NCBI GenBank assembly: GCA_030730545.1
Contig: JANQUX010000517.1
Location: 8,102-13,125 of the forward strand
Reading direction: 5' to 3'
Source: Maribacter sp.
Lineage (GTDB): Bacteria; Bacteroidota; Bacteroidia; Flavobacteriales; Flavobacteriaceae
Length of the DNA: 5,024 nt
The notes under the pieces were generated by a model, which saw nothing but the letters and a program-made list of their open reading frames with translations, made no database searches and was not told where the DNA came from. This document shows positions 1 through 5,024 of the stretch, piece after piece; the first letter of the stretch is position 1; every line of letters begins with the position of its first letter. Both the position numbers and the translations under genes were made by a program.

Positions 1-629
1 GCATTTTGAAAAATCTGTATTTCTGTATCTACATCATCTTCTTCCTTAATGGTTTCCATCTGTTCGGTAATATAATCACCCAGTTCTAATTTACTAAATG
101 CCAATTGCACTTCATCACCAGAGGTACCGAATACATGTTTTAGGATCAAGTCAGAAATCCAAATAATAAAATCTGATATAAAAGAGAATAAAATATAGAA
201 TAAAAAGGCTGGAATAGCCAATAACTTCAAAAGGTTATTCGCATAAATTTGAAAGAGAACCTTTGGCAAAAACTCTGCCGTTATCAATATTATAAAAGTA
301 GAAATCAACGTCTGTGTCAACAAACTGAAATCGGTAATAAATAACTTTAAAATGGCATTATCTGGCACGATACCCGTAAACCAATTCATAAGTACATCGC
401 CCATGAAAAGTCCGTAAATAACCAGTGCAATATTGTTACCAATTAGCATGGTAGCAATAAACTTAGATGGTTTTTTGGTTAATCTGGTAAGTACAGTTGC
501 CAAAAATCCTTCTTGTTTTTTTTCAATTTCTATATGAATCTTGTTCGCAGAAATAAAGGCAATTTCCATTCCTGAGAAAAATGCTGAAAAAATTAAGGAA
601 AGTATAATGATAATACCGGCTGTACCCAC
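1..629 (-). CDS. CNNM/DUF21 (HlyC/CorC-type) membrane transporter, N-terminal part, cut by window edge
   Basis: Only the first 209 codons are present. The protein reads MGTAGIIIILSLIF, then FFSGMEIAFISANK (residues 17-30), a typical opening of the CNNM (DUF21) transmembrane domain. Hydrophobic helices lie at about residues 4-20, 57-77, 102-121 and 133-163. The motifs IGNNIA (63-68) and AEFLPK (118-123, matching the family's GEI/LPK signature) support the call. The reading ends at about IFQN, just where the CBS-domain pair and the C-terminal CorC/HlyC domain should begin, so those lie outside. The start is inferred as GTG at 629-627: an in-frame TAA at 635-633 leaves no room for an upstream ATG, and the next ATG (residue 21) would remove the first helix. 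The GTG shares one base with the TAG stop of the upstream small gene (TAGTG), suggesting coupled translation. Relatives are linked to Mg2+/Co2+ efflux or are called hemolysins; the substrate here is unknown. Confidence 0.88.
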   Translation of the reverse strand, partial: MGTAGIIIILSLIFSAFFSGMEIAFISANKIHIEIEKKQEGFLATVLTRLTKKPSKFIATMLIGNNIALVIYGLFMGDVLMNWFTGIVPDNAILKLFITDFSLLTQTLISTFIILITAEFLPKVLFQIYANNLLKLLAIPAFLFYILFSFISDFIIWISDLILKHVFGTSGDEVQLAFSKLELGDYITEQMETIKEEDDVDTEIQIFQN

Positions 630-835
630 TATTTATTTAGATTATCCTGTTTACGCTGTTCGAATTTTTTTCTATAATTTCTTCTAAACAAGAACATACC
701 AATAGAAACTATAGCAAAAAATATGAAAAAAAACGCCATAGTTCTATCGGTGTTCCAATCTGAAAAAATTCTGTAAATTGAAAAACCGGCCACAATAACA
801 TATAAGTACTCTGTATACCTTAAAATACTAATCAT
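629..835 (-). CDS. Small two-helix membrane protein of unknown function
   Basis: This 68-residue protein has two hydrophobic segments (about residues 5-24 and 33-50) joined by a short polar loop, SDWNTDR (25-31), and ends in a strongly basic tail starting RRNYRKK (51-57). By the positive-inside rule both ends should face the cytoplasm, making an inner-membrane hairpin. There is no signal peptide or recognisable catalytic motif. Its ATG lies inside the end of lptC (8-nt overlap) and its TAG stop overlaps the GTG of the next gene by one base, so it is locked between the two by overlaps. That arrangement, plus a sensible membrane-protein composition, supports a real gene. From memory, similar small proteins occur at this place in other Flavobacteriaceae; this was not checked. 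A role as an accessory subunit of the CNNM transporter or of the LPS-export machine is speculation. Confidence 0.8.
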   Translation of the reverse strand: MISILRYTEYLYVIVAGFSIYRIFSDWNTDRTMAFFFIFFAIVSIGMFLFRRNYRKKFEQRKQDNLNK

Positions 836-1439
836 TCTTTTGTTCTTTATCTTCTTTAATCAACATAAGACCATAGGTTTTATGTGCATTTAAAAATTTG
901 AGGTCTTTTTGAATATCCATTCCTTCCCCATCCATCACCGTACCGTCATCAGGGTTGGTGAACGTAAATTTTTCTTGTGTAAATGCCCATTCGTTACCAC
1001 GATCATAATATAATTGTGATGTTGCCAATTTCTTGCCGTCATCACTTTTTATAAGCACATTACCCCGCAAATCTACGATAGAAGTCTTAGAATACAACAC
1101 TCCAAAATCTGCCTCTATGGTAGTTTTTTCATTTTTCTCATTAAAAATCTCCACTAACAAGCCTTCAGGAAAGGTTTGATACGGAAAAGACAACTGATCA
1201 AAATCGTTTCTTATCGGACCTGAAATTACAGCTAAAACCTTTGAAGACCCTAATTCTTCTGACCCCAACTTTTCAGGAGACTCGGTGTAAGTGCCCGAAA
1301 AATTTTCTGCTACGCTTCTCGGGTAGACTTTTTTCGCAGCTTCATCACCTACTCTCTTGTAGTCGTCTTGACAAGATAAAAAAAGCATTGCCATGGTACA
1401 TACCACGGCAATGCTTTTAAAATTATGAATCTGTTTCAT
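828..1439 (-). CDS. lptC: LptC-like LPS export periplasmic protein, predicted lipoprotein
   Basis: LptC links the inner-membrane LptB2FG ABC transporter to periplasmic LptA and passes lipopolysaccharide toward the outer membrane. This 203-residue protein has a short basic N-terminus, a hydrophobic stretch (10-22) and a lipobox-like LFLSC ending at Cys23, so it is probably lipidated rather than anchored by a helix as in E. coli. The LptC/OstA-type beta-jellyroll covers about residues 65-195; indicative parts are DLRGNVLIKSDDGKKL (123-138), SQLYYDRGNEWAFT (141-154) and DGEGMDI (170-176), resembling Bacteroidota LptC proteins. The ATG follows the TPR gene stop by 5 nt and is preceded by A5; this start gives a complete signal peptide, whereas Met16 or Met18 would not. 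Cys23 is followed by Q-D-D, an acidic stretch resembling the surface-export signal of Bacteroidota lipoproteins, which is odd for an LptC. A terminator-like hairpin overlaps codons 8-20. Confidence 0.85.
   Translation of the reverse strand: MKQIHNFKSIAVVCTMAMLFLSCQDDYKRVGDEAAKKVYPRSVAENFSGTYTESPEKLGSEELGSSKVLAVISGPIRNDFDQLSFPYQTFPEGLLVEIFNEKNEKTTIEADFGVLYSKTSIVDLRGNVLIKSDDGKKLATSQLYYDRGNEWAFTQEKFTFTNPDDGTVMDGEGMDIQKDLKFLNAHKTYGLMLIKEDKEQKND
1378..1418 (-). terminator. Intrinsic-terminator-like hairpin inside the lptC signal-peptide codons
   Basis: Reading the minus strand, AAAAGCATTGCC (1418-1407) is perfectly complementary to GGCAATGCTTTT (1392-1381). The stem continues inward through a G-U pair (1406/1393) and TGGT/ACCA (1405-1402 with 1397-1394), closing on a 4-nt loop, ATGT. 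In the mRNA this is 17 bp including one wobble, and the GC-bearing stem is followed directly by seven U (1384-1378). On the plus strand the wobble becomes an A-C mismatch and the T run is only four, so the structure is oriented for the operon transcript. It begins 21 nt after the lptC ATG. The structure is seen directly. Termination or attenuation is inferred: translating ribosomes would be expected to suppress it. Confidence 0.6.
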
Positions 1440-1447
1440 TTTTTCTA
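1440..1447 (-). promoter_or_regulatory. A-rich translation start signal of lptC
   Basis: On the minus strand the start codon is preceded by TAG followed by five A, where TAG is itself the stop codon of the TPR gene. No Shine-Dalgarno sequence is present. A-rich upstream sequence is known to drive initiation in Flavobacterium relatives. The same string, TAGAAAAAATG, precedes the TPR gene start. Confidence 0.45.
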
Positions 1448-2818
1448 TAAAGAAGGTACTGTAATGCTACCACCAACCCAACAATTGAATGAAATAGTTT
1501 TACCAGCCATACCTGAACTAAAGATCATTTCTTTAGTTGGTGCTTTTGCACTATAGCTGTTTGCCGCCTGACTTGAAGAACCACCTAATGATGGATCTAC
1601 TTTACCAGCTCTTCTTGCCATATCGGCAGCTTTCCAATACATTGCTCTTTTTTCGAAAGCCGATGTACCACAATCATTTGCACTAGTTGCATACAAGTTA
1701 GCAATTAATAAATATGCACGACCGTTAGACGGGTTAGCATCAATCGCTTTTTGTGCATAGCTACGTGCAGAAGACTTACTACCTTTTCTTTTATTAATTA
1801 CTGCTACTTTATAAGCAATCTTAGATTTTTTATCGTTATCAGTTTCTAAAGATAATGCCTTATCGAAATCTGCAAGAGCACCTTTGCTATCTCCATTTTT
1901 CATTTTCAACGTACCACCGTAAACATAAGCATCAGCAGATGGATCTAATCTTAATTGCGCTTCGAATAATTTTTGGAACATTGCATCATCTGTACATTCT
2001 TTGTTGAACATAAGACCAACAGCTCTTTTTACCCAAACAACATCATTTTTTTTCTCTTCAAAACTCTTTTCGTAAAGTGGAATAAGGTTACCACAATCTG
2101 CTAAAGGTCCTAATTTAGAATCGATACTTCCTGCAATTTTACCATAATTCTCAGAATATGAATTGTAAGAATTTAAAAGAGATTTTTCTTTAGAAGTCAA
2201 CGTACCCGCTTCTTCTTTAGGTAAAAGCTTAGAGATTTTACCAGTGATTTTTTCGTTTTCTACTTCAATTTTCTCTGTTACTGCATCGTATACATCAAAA
2301 ACCTCTTGCAAATCTTTTCTACCAGCCTTATGCTCATCAACTAAACTAGAGAAGTAGATATATAATGCTTTAGGGCTTGTAAAATTTTCTTGATCTTTAG
2401 TAAATGCCTCACTTAACATGCTGTACATTTTAGCATCGTCAGCCATTTTATTATCATACATGACCATAGCTTTATCTACCATAGTCTCACCAGCGCTAGT
2501 TTTAGATGCAAAATGCATCAACTTATTGTCATAAAGACCCATAAGATCATTTGCAAATTTTTCTTTATCAGCACCAGTTGCTTTTTCTAATTTGTCTTTA
2601 AGTATACGCTCACCATATACATAGATAGCGTTGTTTAATTGTGGACAAGTTTCATAAACCATTTTCCATGGCTCATAAGCTGCGTCATAATTTTTAACTT
2701 TTGCATGTTCAGAAAATATGGACAAGTTTGTCATACATTCAGGGTTTTGCGCCTGTGCATTGCTCACTCCCATCATCCCAAGAAACATAATTGCCGTGAA
2801 GTAAAGTTTCGATTTCAT
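1445..2818 (-). CDS. Secreted tetratricopeptide-repeat protein of unknown function
   Basis: This 457-residue protein begins with a clear Sec signal peptide (charged MKSK, hydrophobic 5-18, likely cleaved after Ala21 or Ala23), so it should be periplasmic or outer-membrane associated. A TPR-like helix pair near the N-terminus (about 33-60, around AKVKNYDAAYEPW) is followed by a long helical middle region rich in Lys and Glu. Two clearer TPRs lie at about 292-325 (with GDSKGALADFDKALSLE at 309-325) and 330-364, with a third degenerate unit around 366-405. The C-terminal tail has FNCWVGGSITV (444-454). Six cysteines (28, 58, 242, 275, 383, 446) could form disulfides. It lies 39 nt after the barrel gene and 5 nt before lptC, pointing to an envelope role. 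TPRs mediate protein-protein contacts, so a partner among the neighbouring envelope proteins is plausible but unproven. I do not recognise a characterised homologue. Confidence 0.88.
   Translation of the reverse strand: MKSKLYFTAIMFLGMMGVSNAQAQNPECMTNLSIFSEHAKVKNYDAAYEPWKMVYETCPQLNNAIYVYGERILKDKLEKATGADKEKFANDLMGLYDNKLMHFASKTSAGETMVDKAMVMYDNKMADDAKMYSMLSEAFTKDQENFTSPKALYIYFSSLVDEHKAGRKDLQEVFDVYDAVTEKIEVENEKITGKISKLLPKEEAGTLTSKEKSLLNSYNSYSENYGKIAGSIDSKLGPLADCGNLIPLYEKSFEEKKNDVVWVKRAVGLMFNKECTDDAMFQKLFEAQLRLDPSADAYVYGGTLKMKNGDSKGALADFDKALSLETDNDKKSKIAYKVAVINKRKGSKSSARSYAQKAIDANPSNGRAYLLIANLYATSANDCGTSAFEKRAMYWKAADMARRAGKVDPSLGGSSSQAANSYSAKAPTKEMIFSSGMAGKTISFNCWVGGSITVPSL
1516..1538. repeat. Perfect 8-bp inverted repeat near the 3' end of the TPR gene
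   Basis: AACTAAAG (1516-1523) and CTTTAGTT (1531-1538) are exact reverse complements separated by 7 nt. The stem has only two G-C pairs, lies within codons for residues 427-434 (TKEMIFSS), and has no following U run on the minus strand. It could form a weak RNA hairpin about 100 nt before the strong hairpin in lptC, but it is short enough to arise by chance in AT-rich DNA. Confidence 0.25.
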
Positions 2819-2826
2819 TTTTTCTA
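2819..2826 (-). promoter_or_regulatory. A-rich translation start signal of the TPR gene
   Basis: The minus strand reads TAG plus five A directly before the ATG at 2818, identical to the site before lptC. It lies in the only real intergenic gap of the operon (39 nt, 2819-2857), which is AT-rich and shows neither a TAnnTTTG promoter box nor a terminator hairpin. The gap is therefore read as a within-operon spacer. Confidence 0.45.
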
Positions 2827-2857
2827 TTTTTAAAATGGTTAATGTACTAAATTTTTA

Positions 2858-4144
2858 TTAATTGATTTTTCTTTTCTGGAACCAACGATCGTTTAATGAT
2901 AGCCCTACATTAAGTTTGAAATAGCTCTCTTCGATCAAATTAGCACGAGTAGTTCCTTTTTTACCAAATTCAAAACCTAAGTTAAGATTCGAGAAACTTC
3001 TACCCAGTGGTAAGCCTAATCCAAAAGTTATGCCAAAGTTATTTATATCAACATCGTTCACCAACATACCGGTCTTATCTAGGCGCAAACCTGCACGGTA
3101 AGTAACTCGTTTTAAGTAACTTGAGAAAGAATCGTAATCTGGTGTAATAAATGCACCAAATGCAATAGAACTTGCATCTTCATAGGTAACACTTTCTGCA
3201 CCTAAGAATGAATTCTCGAAAGAACTCATTTGCTGAAAACTATATTCAGCACCTACAAACCATTTATAATCTTCACCATAACCCAAACCTAATGTCGTCG
3301 TGGTAGGTATTTTCAATTCTGTATTGCTTAAATTCTGAGCAGCTAAATTTACTTCTACTTCTTCTATTGTTACCCCACTAGCTACCGAAAAAGAACCTAA
3401 CTGCCTTTCGTTTTCAGAAACAAGATTACCCTGCGTATTTACGCGAACTGAAGAATGAAGTCTTTGCTTTCCCTTAATTAGCGGACTATAGTTCAACGCG
3501 TAATTGAAATCAAAACCATTAACCCTAGAACTTCTTCTATCGAAAGTACCAAATTGAATATCTTCAACTTGTTGTAACCTTTCACTCTCTAAAGTACCGA
3601 AGATGAAATTTACCTTTGCACCAATGCTTAAATCTTGAATAATTTCATACCCTACAGAATAGAAAGCTCTATTTAAACCGCCAGTACCATTATAAACATT
3701 GGTTAATGATCCACTTGTATTGGTTCTTTCTTCAACGAAGTTATAACCGACAGAAGAATATGGCATTATACCAAACCCCATACCTAACCCATTACCAACA
3801 CTAAAACCAAGTGCCAAATAATCTAAAGTAGTTACAGAACTTTGTTGTTCTTCGGTAAAACTTTTAAGGGTAAACTGCTTATTCGAGACACCGGCCGTAT
3901 AGGTTACAAGACCTTCTTTATCCATTACCTCTAACCCTAGCTTGCCGTAAGCGGCAGGGTTTTTTAAATTTATATGTATACTATCGGCATAAACGCCAAT
4001 ACCACCCATCATTTGATTTTCTACAGTACTAGTGCTTTTTATATCTCCAATTCCGAAGAAGGAATAAGGCGAAACGGTACCATCTTGAGCGTACATACCA
4101 ACAGTGGTAATGTATACAATTGCAATTACAATTTTTCTGATCAT
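2858..4144 (-). CDS. Outer-membrane beta-barrel protein of unknown function
   Basis: The 428-residue product has a Sec signal peptide (basic MIRK, hydrophobic core, likely cleavage after Ala19 in MYAQ). The mature part begins with SPYSFFGIGD (25-34) and GGIGVY (47-52), then NPAAYG (62-67), an NPA motif reminiscent of FadL/OMPP1-type barrels. Glycine-rich alternating strands follow, including GLGMGFGIMPYSSVGYNF (119-136) and GTGGLNRAFYSVGYE (153-167). The last stretch, YFKLNVGLSLNDRWFQKRKIN, has an amphipathic strand and a WFQKR tail typical of many Bacteroidota outer-membrane proteins. The length fits a barrel of roughly 14 strands, but strands were judged by eye only. Its ATG follows the coaX TAA with no gap (TAAATG), so stop-to-start coupling is likely. 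Transport of a hydrophobic compound, by analogy with FadL, is only a possibility; no substrate is indicated. Confidence 0.85.
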   Translation of the reverse strand: MIRKIVIAIVYITTVGMYAQDGTVSPYSFFGIGDIKSTSTVENQMMGGIGVYADSIHINLKNPAAYGKLGLEVMDKEGLVTYTAGVSNKQFTLKSFTEEQQSSVTTLDYLALGFSVGNGLGMGFGIMPYSSVGYNFVEERTNTSGSLTNVYNGTGGLNRAFYSVGYEIIQDLSIGAKVNFIFGTLESERLQQVEDIQFGTFDRRSSRVNGFDFNYALNYSPLIKGKQRLHSSVRVNTQGNLVSENERQLGSFSVASGVTIEEVEVNLAAQNLSNTELKIPTTTTLGLGYGEDYKWFVGAEYSFQQMSSFENSFLGAESVTYEDASSIAFGAFITPDYDSFSSYLKRVTYRAGLRLDKTGMLVNDVDINNFGITFGLGLPLGRSFSNLNLGFEFGKKGTTRANLIEESYFKLNVGLSLNDRWFQKRKIN

Positions 4145-4873
4145 TTAGTGCTTGTTGTATTCCAGCAAATAATTAAGCCCTTTCAGGAGAAATTTGGAAT
4201 CCGCAAATATGGTATTTTTTAATCGTTTAGACAAAAATAGTGTATCACCGCCTGTTAAAATAATTGTTAAATCTTTAAATCTAGCTTTGTAGAGATCAAT
4301 GACACCGTCTATTTCAAGAGTAATACCATTTATTACACCGCTATGAAGACAGTTTTCTGTTGTATTACCAATATAGTCTAATAGTTCTTTTTTCTCGAGT
4401 AAAGGCAATTTTGCGGTCTGTTGATGCATGGCATTATAGCGCATTTGCACACCTGGAGATATCGCTCCGCCCAAATATTCATCGAAATCATTCAACATAT
4501 CATAAGTAACACATGTACCTGCATCTATTATCAAATTATTCTTATGCGGATTAAAATAATACGCAGCTGTTGCAAGTGCAATACGATCCACCCCTAAAGT
4601 TTGAGGAGAGGCATATGAGTTCTTAAATGGCACTTTTGAGGCGCTAGTTAACTCATGTAAATCGCAAAAAACGGCTACAACTTTCATTTGATCCTTAGAA
4701 AGTGACCCTACACTAGAAACTATTGCAGATTGTATATTCGGGTATTCTTTAAAGATTTTCTTAACGGCTTCAACAAACAAATCAGCAACAACAGTCTCTA
4801 AATGAATTATTTCCGTCTTTTTAAAGATCGCTAACTTAACGTTTGTATTACCTGCATCAATTATTAAATTCAT
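4145..4873 (-). CDS. coaX: Type III pantothenate kinase
   Basis: CoaX phosphorylates pantothenate to 4'-phosphopantothenate, the first committed step of coenzyme A synthesis, in the cytoplasm. The 242-residue length is normal for the family. Its motifs appear in order: DAGNTN (6-11, ATP phosphate binding), GVDR (94-97, pantothenate site and catalytic Asp region), DAGTCVTYD (117-125, second ASKHA-fold phosphate motif), GGAISPG (135-141) and TGGD (207-210). The start is certain in practice because MNLIIDAGNTN is the expected N-terminus of the family. It is the first gene of the minus-strand string, divergent from the tRNA gene, and its stop abuts the barrel gene. Enzymes of this type need a monovalent cation and escape CoA feedback; this is family knowledge, not read here. 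No damage is visible. Confidence 0.95.
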   Translation of the reverse strand: MNLIIDAGNTNVKLAIFKKTEIIHLETVVADLFVEAVKKIFKEYPNIQSAIVSSVGSLSKDQMKVVAVFCDLHELTSASKVPFKNSYASPQTLGVDRIALATAAYYFNPHKNNLIIDAGTCVTYDMLNDFDEYLGGAISPGVQMRYNAMHQQTAKLPLLEKKELLDYIGNTTENCLHSGVINGITLEIDGVIDLYKARFKDLTIILTGGDTLFLSKRLKNTIFADSKFLLKGLNYLLEYNKH

Positions 4874-4877
4874 GTTA

Positions 4878-4886
4878 CAAAGATTA
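4878..4886 (-). promoter_or_regulatory. Weak candidate -7 box for the coaX operon
   Basis: On the minus strand AATCTTTG (4885-4878) matches the Bacteroidota -7 consensus TAnnTTTG at all but one fixed position; including the preceding T gives TAATCTTTG, which has one extra spacer base. No TTTG-like -33 element is seen 19-21 nt upstream. If real, transcription would begin at or within a few bases of the ATG at 4873. It is the best match found in the intergenic region on this strand, but it is weak. Confidence 0.25.
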
Positions 4887-4914
4887 AAAATTAAAAAAAC
4901 ATTTCTCTTTTTTC

Positions 4915-4935
4915 ATGATTTTGTTTGTAAATCAT
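4915..4935. repeat. 7-bp inverted repeat around the tRNA promoter -33 element
   Basis: ATGATTT (4915-4921) and AAATCAT (4929-4935) are exact reverse complements with a 7-nt spacer that contains the TTTG of the tRNA promoter. The centre-to-centre distance is 14 nt. It could be a regulator site between the divergent tRNA and coaX, but AT-rich DNA produces such repeats often. Confidence 0.25.
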
Positions 4936-4954
4936 AAAATTGAAATTATATTTG
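4924..4954 (+). promoter_or_regulatory. Bacteroidota-type promoter of the tRNA-Phe gene
   Basis: TTTG (4924-4927) is followed after 19 nt by TATATTTG (4947-4954), a full match to the TTTG / TAnnTTTG consensus used by the primary sigma factor of Bacteroidota, with normal spacing. Transcription should begin near 4958-4962, giving a 5' leader of about 12-16 nt before the mature tRNA at 4974. Confidence 0.8.
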
Positions 4955-4973
4955 CAGCCGCTTACAGCGACAT

Positions 4974-5024
4974 GGTGCCTTAGCTCAGTTGGTAGAGCAA
5001 TGGACTGAAAATCCATGTGTCCCT
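4974..5024 (+). tRNA. tRNA-Phe (GAA), 3' end beyond the window
   Basis: The first 51 nt of a tRNA are present. The acceptor 5' arm is GGTGCCT (4974-4980), followed by TA. The D stem is GCTC/GAGC (4983-4986 with 4995-4998) and encloses the AGTTGGTA loop. The anticodon stem ATGGA/TCCAT (5000-5004 with 5012-5016) encloses CTGAAAA, placing the anticodon GAA at 5007-5009, which reads Phe codons UUC and UUU. The variable loop is GTGTC (5017-5021) and the T stem begins at 5022. The T arm and the 3' acceptor strand are outside, so their pairing cannot be checked. It is divergent from coaX and has its own promoter. Confidence 0.95.

Noticed and set aside
431..459. 10-bp near-perfect inverted repeat (one G-T pair) in the CNNM gene
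   Set aside because: The wobble pair favours the non-coding strand, there is no U run, and it covers codons of the conserved IGNNIA motif.
2639..2833. 64-codon plus-strand open frame opposite the start of the TPR gene
   Set aside because: It lies wholly antisense to a well-supported gene with a signal peptide, has no promoter or start signal, and reads as a composition-biased shadow.
3034..3041. Minus-strand TAACTTTG, a -7 consensus match inside the barrel gene
   Set aside because: It has no partner -33 box and is explained by the Asn-Asn-Phe-Gly codons.
3933..3965. Plus-strand hairpin (AACCC/GGGTT and TGCCG/CGGCA) followed by T6, terminator-like
   Set aside because: The stem carries a 5-nt bulge, is antisense to the barrel gene, and overlaps codons of the conserved NPAAYG motif, so coding constraint explains it; no plus-strand transcript is expected here.
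3974..4222. 82-codon plus-strand open frame across the coaX/barrel junction
   Set aside because: It is antisense to two confident genes and its translation shows no domain or signal; it is a shadow frame.
4232..4239. Minus-strand TATTTTTG, a full -7 consensus match inside coaX, as a promoter for the barrel gene
   Set aside because: No -33 element lies at the right distance and the string is ordinary Leu-Phe-Leu coding sequence; such matches are expected in AT-rich genes.
1..5024. Search for a mobile element, CRISPR array, toxin-antitoxin or defence system
   Set aside because: No direct-repeat array, transposase, recombinase, nuclease or toxin-like frame was seen. The tRNA-Phe could in principle serve as an integration site, but its 3' end and downstream side are outside the window.

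Overview
The window looks like a chromosomal segment of an AT-rich member of the Bacteroidota, most likely a marine Flavobacteriaceae. The genus is not determinable from this sequence; Maribacter- or Zobellia-like is only an impression. The evidence is the AT-rich composition, A-rich sequences instead of Shine-Dalgarno sites before the start codons, a TAnnTTTG-type promoter box before the tRNA gene, an LptC with a lipoprotein signal, and an outer-membrane protein ending with a WFQKRKIN tail of the kind seen in this phylum.

Layout: almost all of the window (positions 1 to 4873) is one tightly packed gene string on the minus strand. In transcription order it holds coaX (type III pantothenate kinase), an uncharacterised outer-membrane beta-barrel protein, a secreted TPR protein, lptC (periplasmic LPS-transport factor, here a lipoprotein), a 68-residue two-helix membrane protein, and the N-terminal half of a CNNM/DUF21 (HlyC/CorC-type) membrane transporter that runs off the left edge. 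Junctions are 0 nt, 39 nt, 5 nt, an 8-nt overlap and a 1-nt overlap, which suggests one operon with translational coupling at its 3' end. At the right end, about 100 nt of intergenic DNA separates this operon from a divergent tRNA-Phe (anticodon GAA), cut by the window edge. The tRNA has a convincing Bacteroidota promoter. The coaX side has only a weak box, so close to the ATG that the message might be leaderless.

Taken together, the operon joins the first step of coenzyme A synthesis to a set of envelope proteins: an outer-membrane barrel, a periplasmic TPR protein, an LPS-export lipoprotein and two inner-membrane proteins. The LptC and CoaX assignments are strong. The barrel, TPR and small membrane proteins have no known function that I can name.

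The most unusual feature is a long hairpin inside the lptC signal-peptide codons (1381-1418, 17 bp counting one G-U pair), followed in the mRNA sense by seven U residues. It has the form of an intrinsic terminator and sits about 20 nt after the lptC start codon. This suggests translation-dependent attenuation of the distal genes, or a terminator for the upstream genes embedded in coding sequence. No mobile element, CRISPR array or defence system is visible, and no gene-free stretch exceeds about 100 nt.
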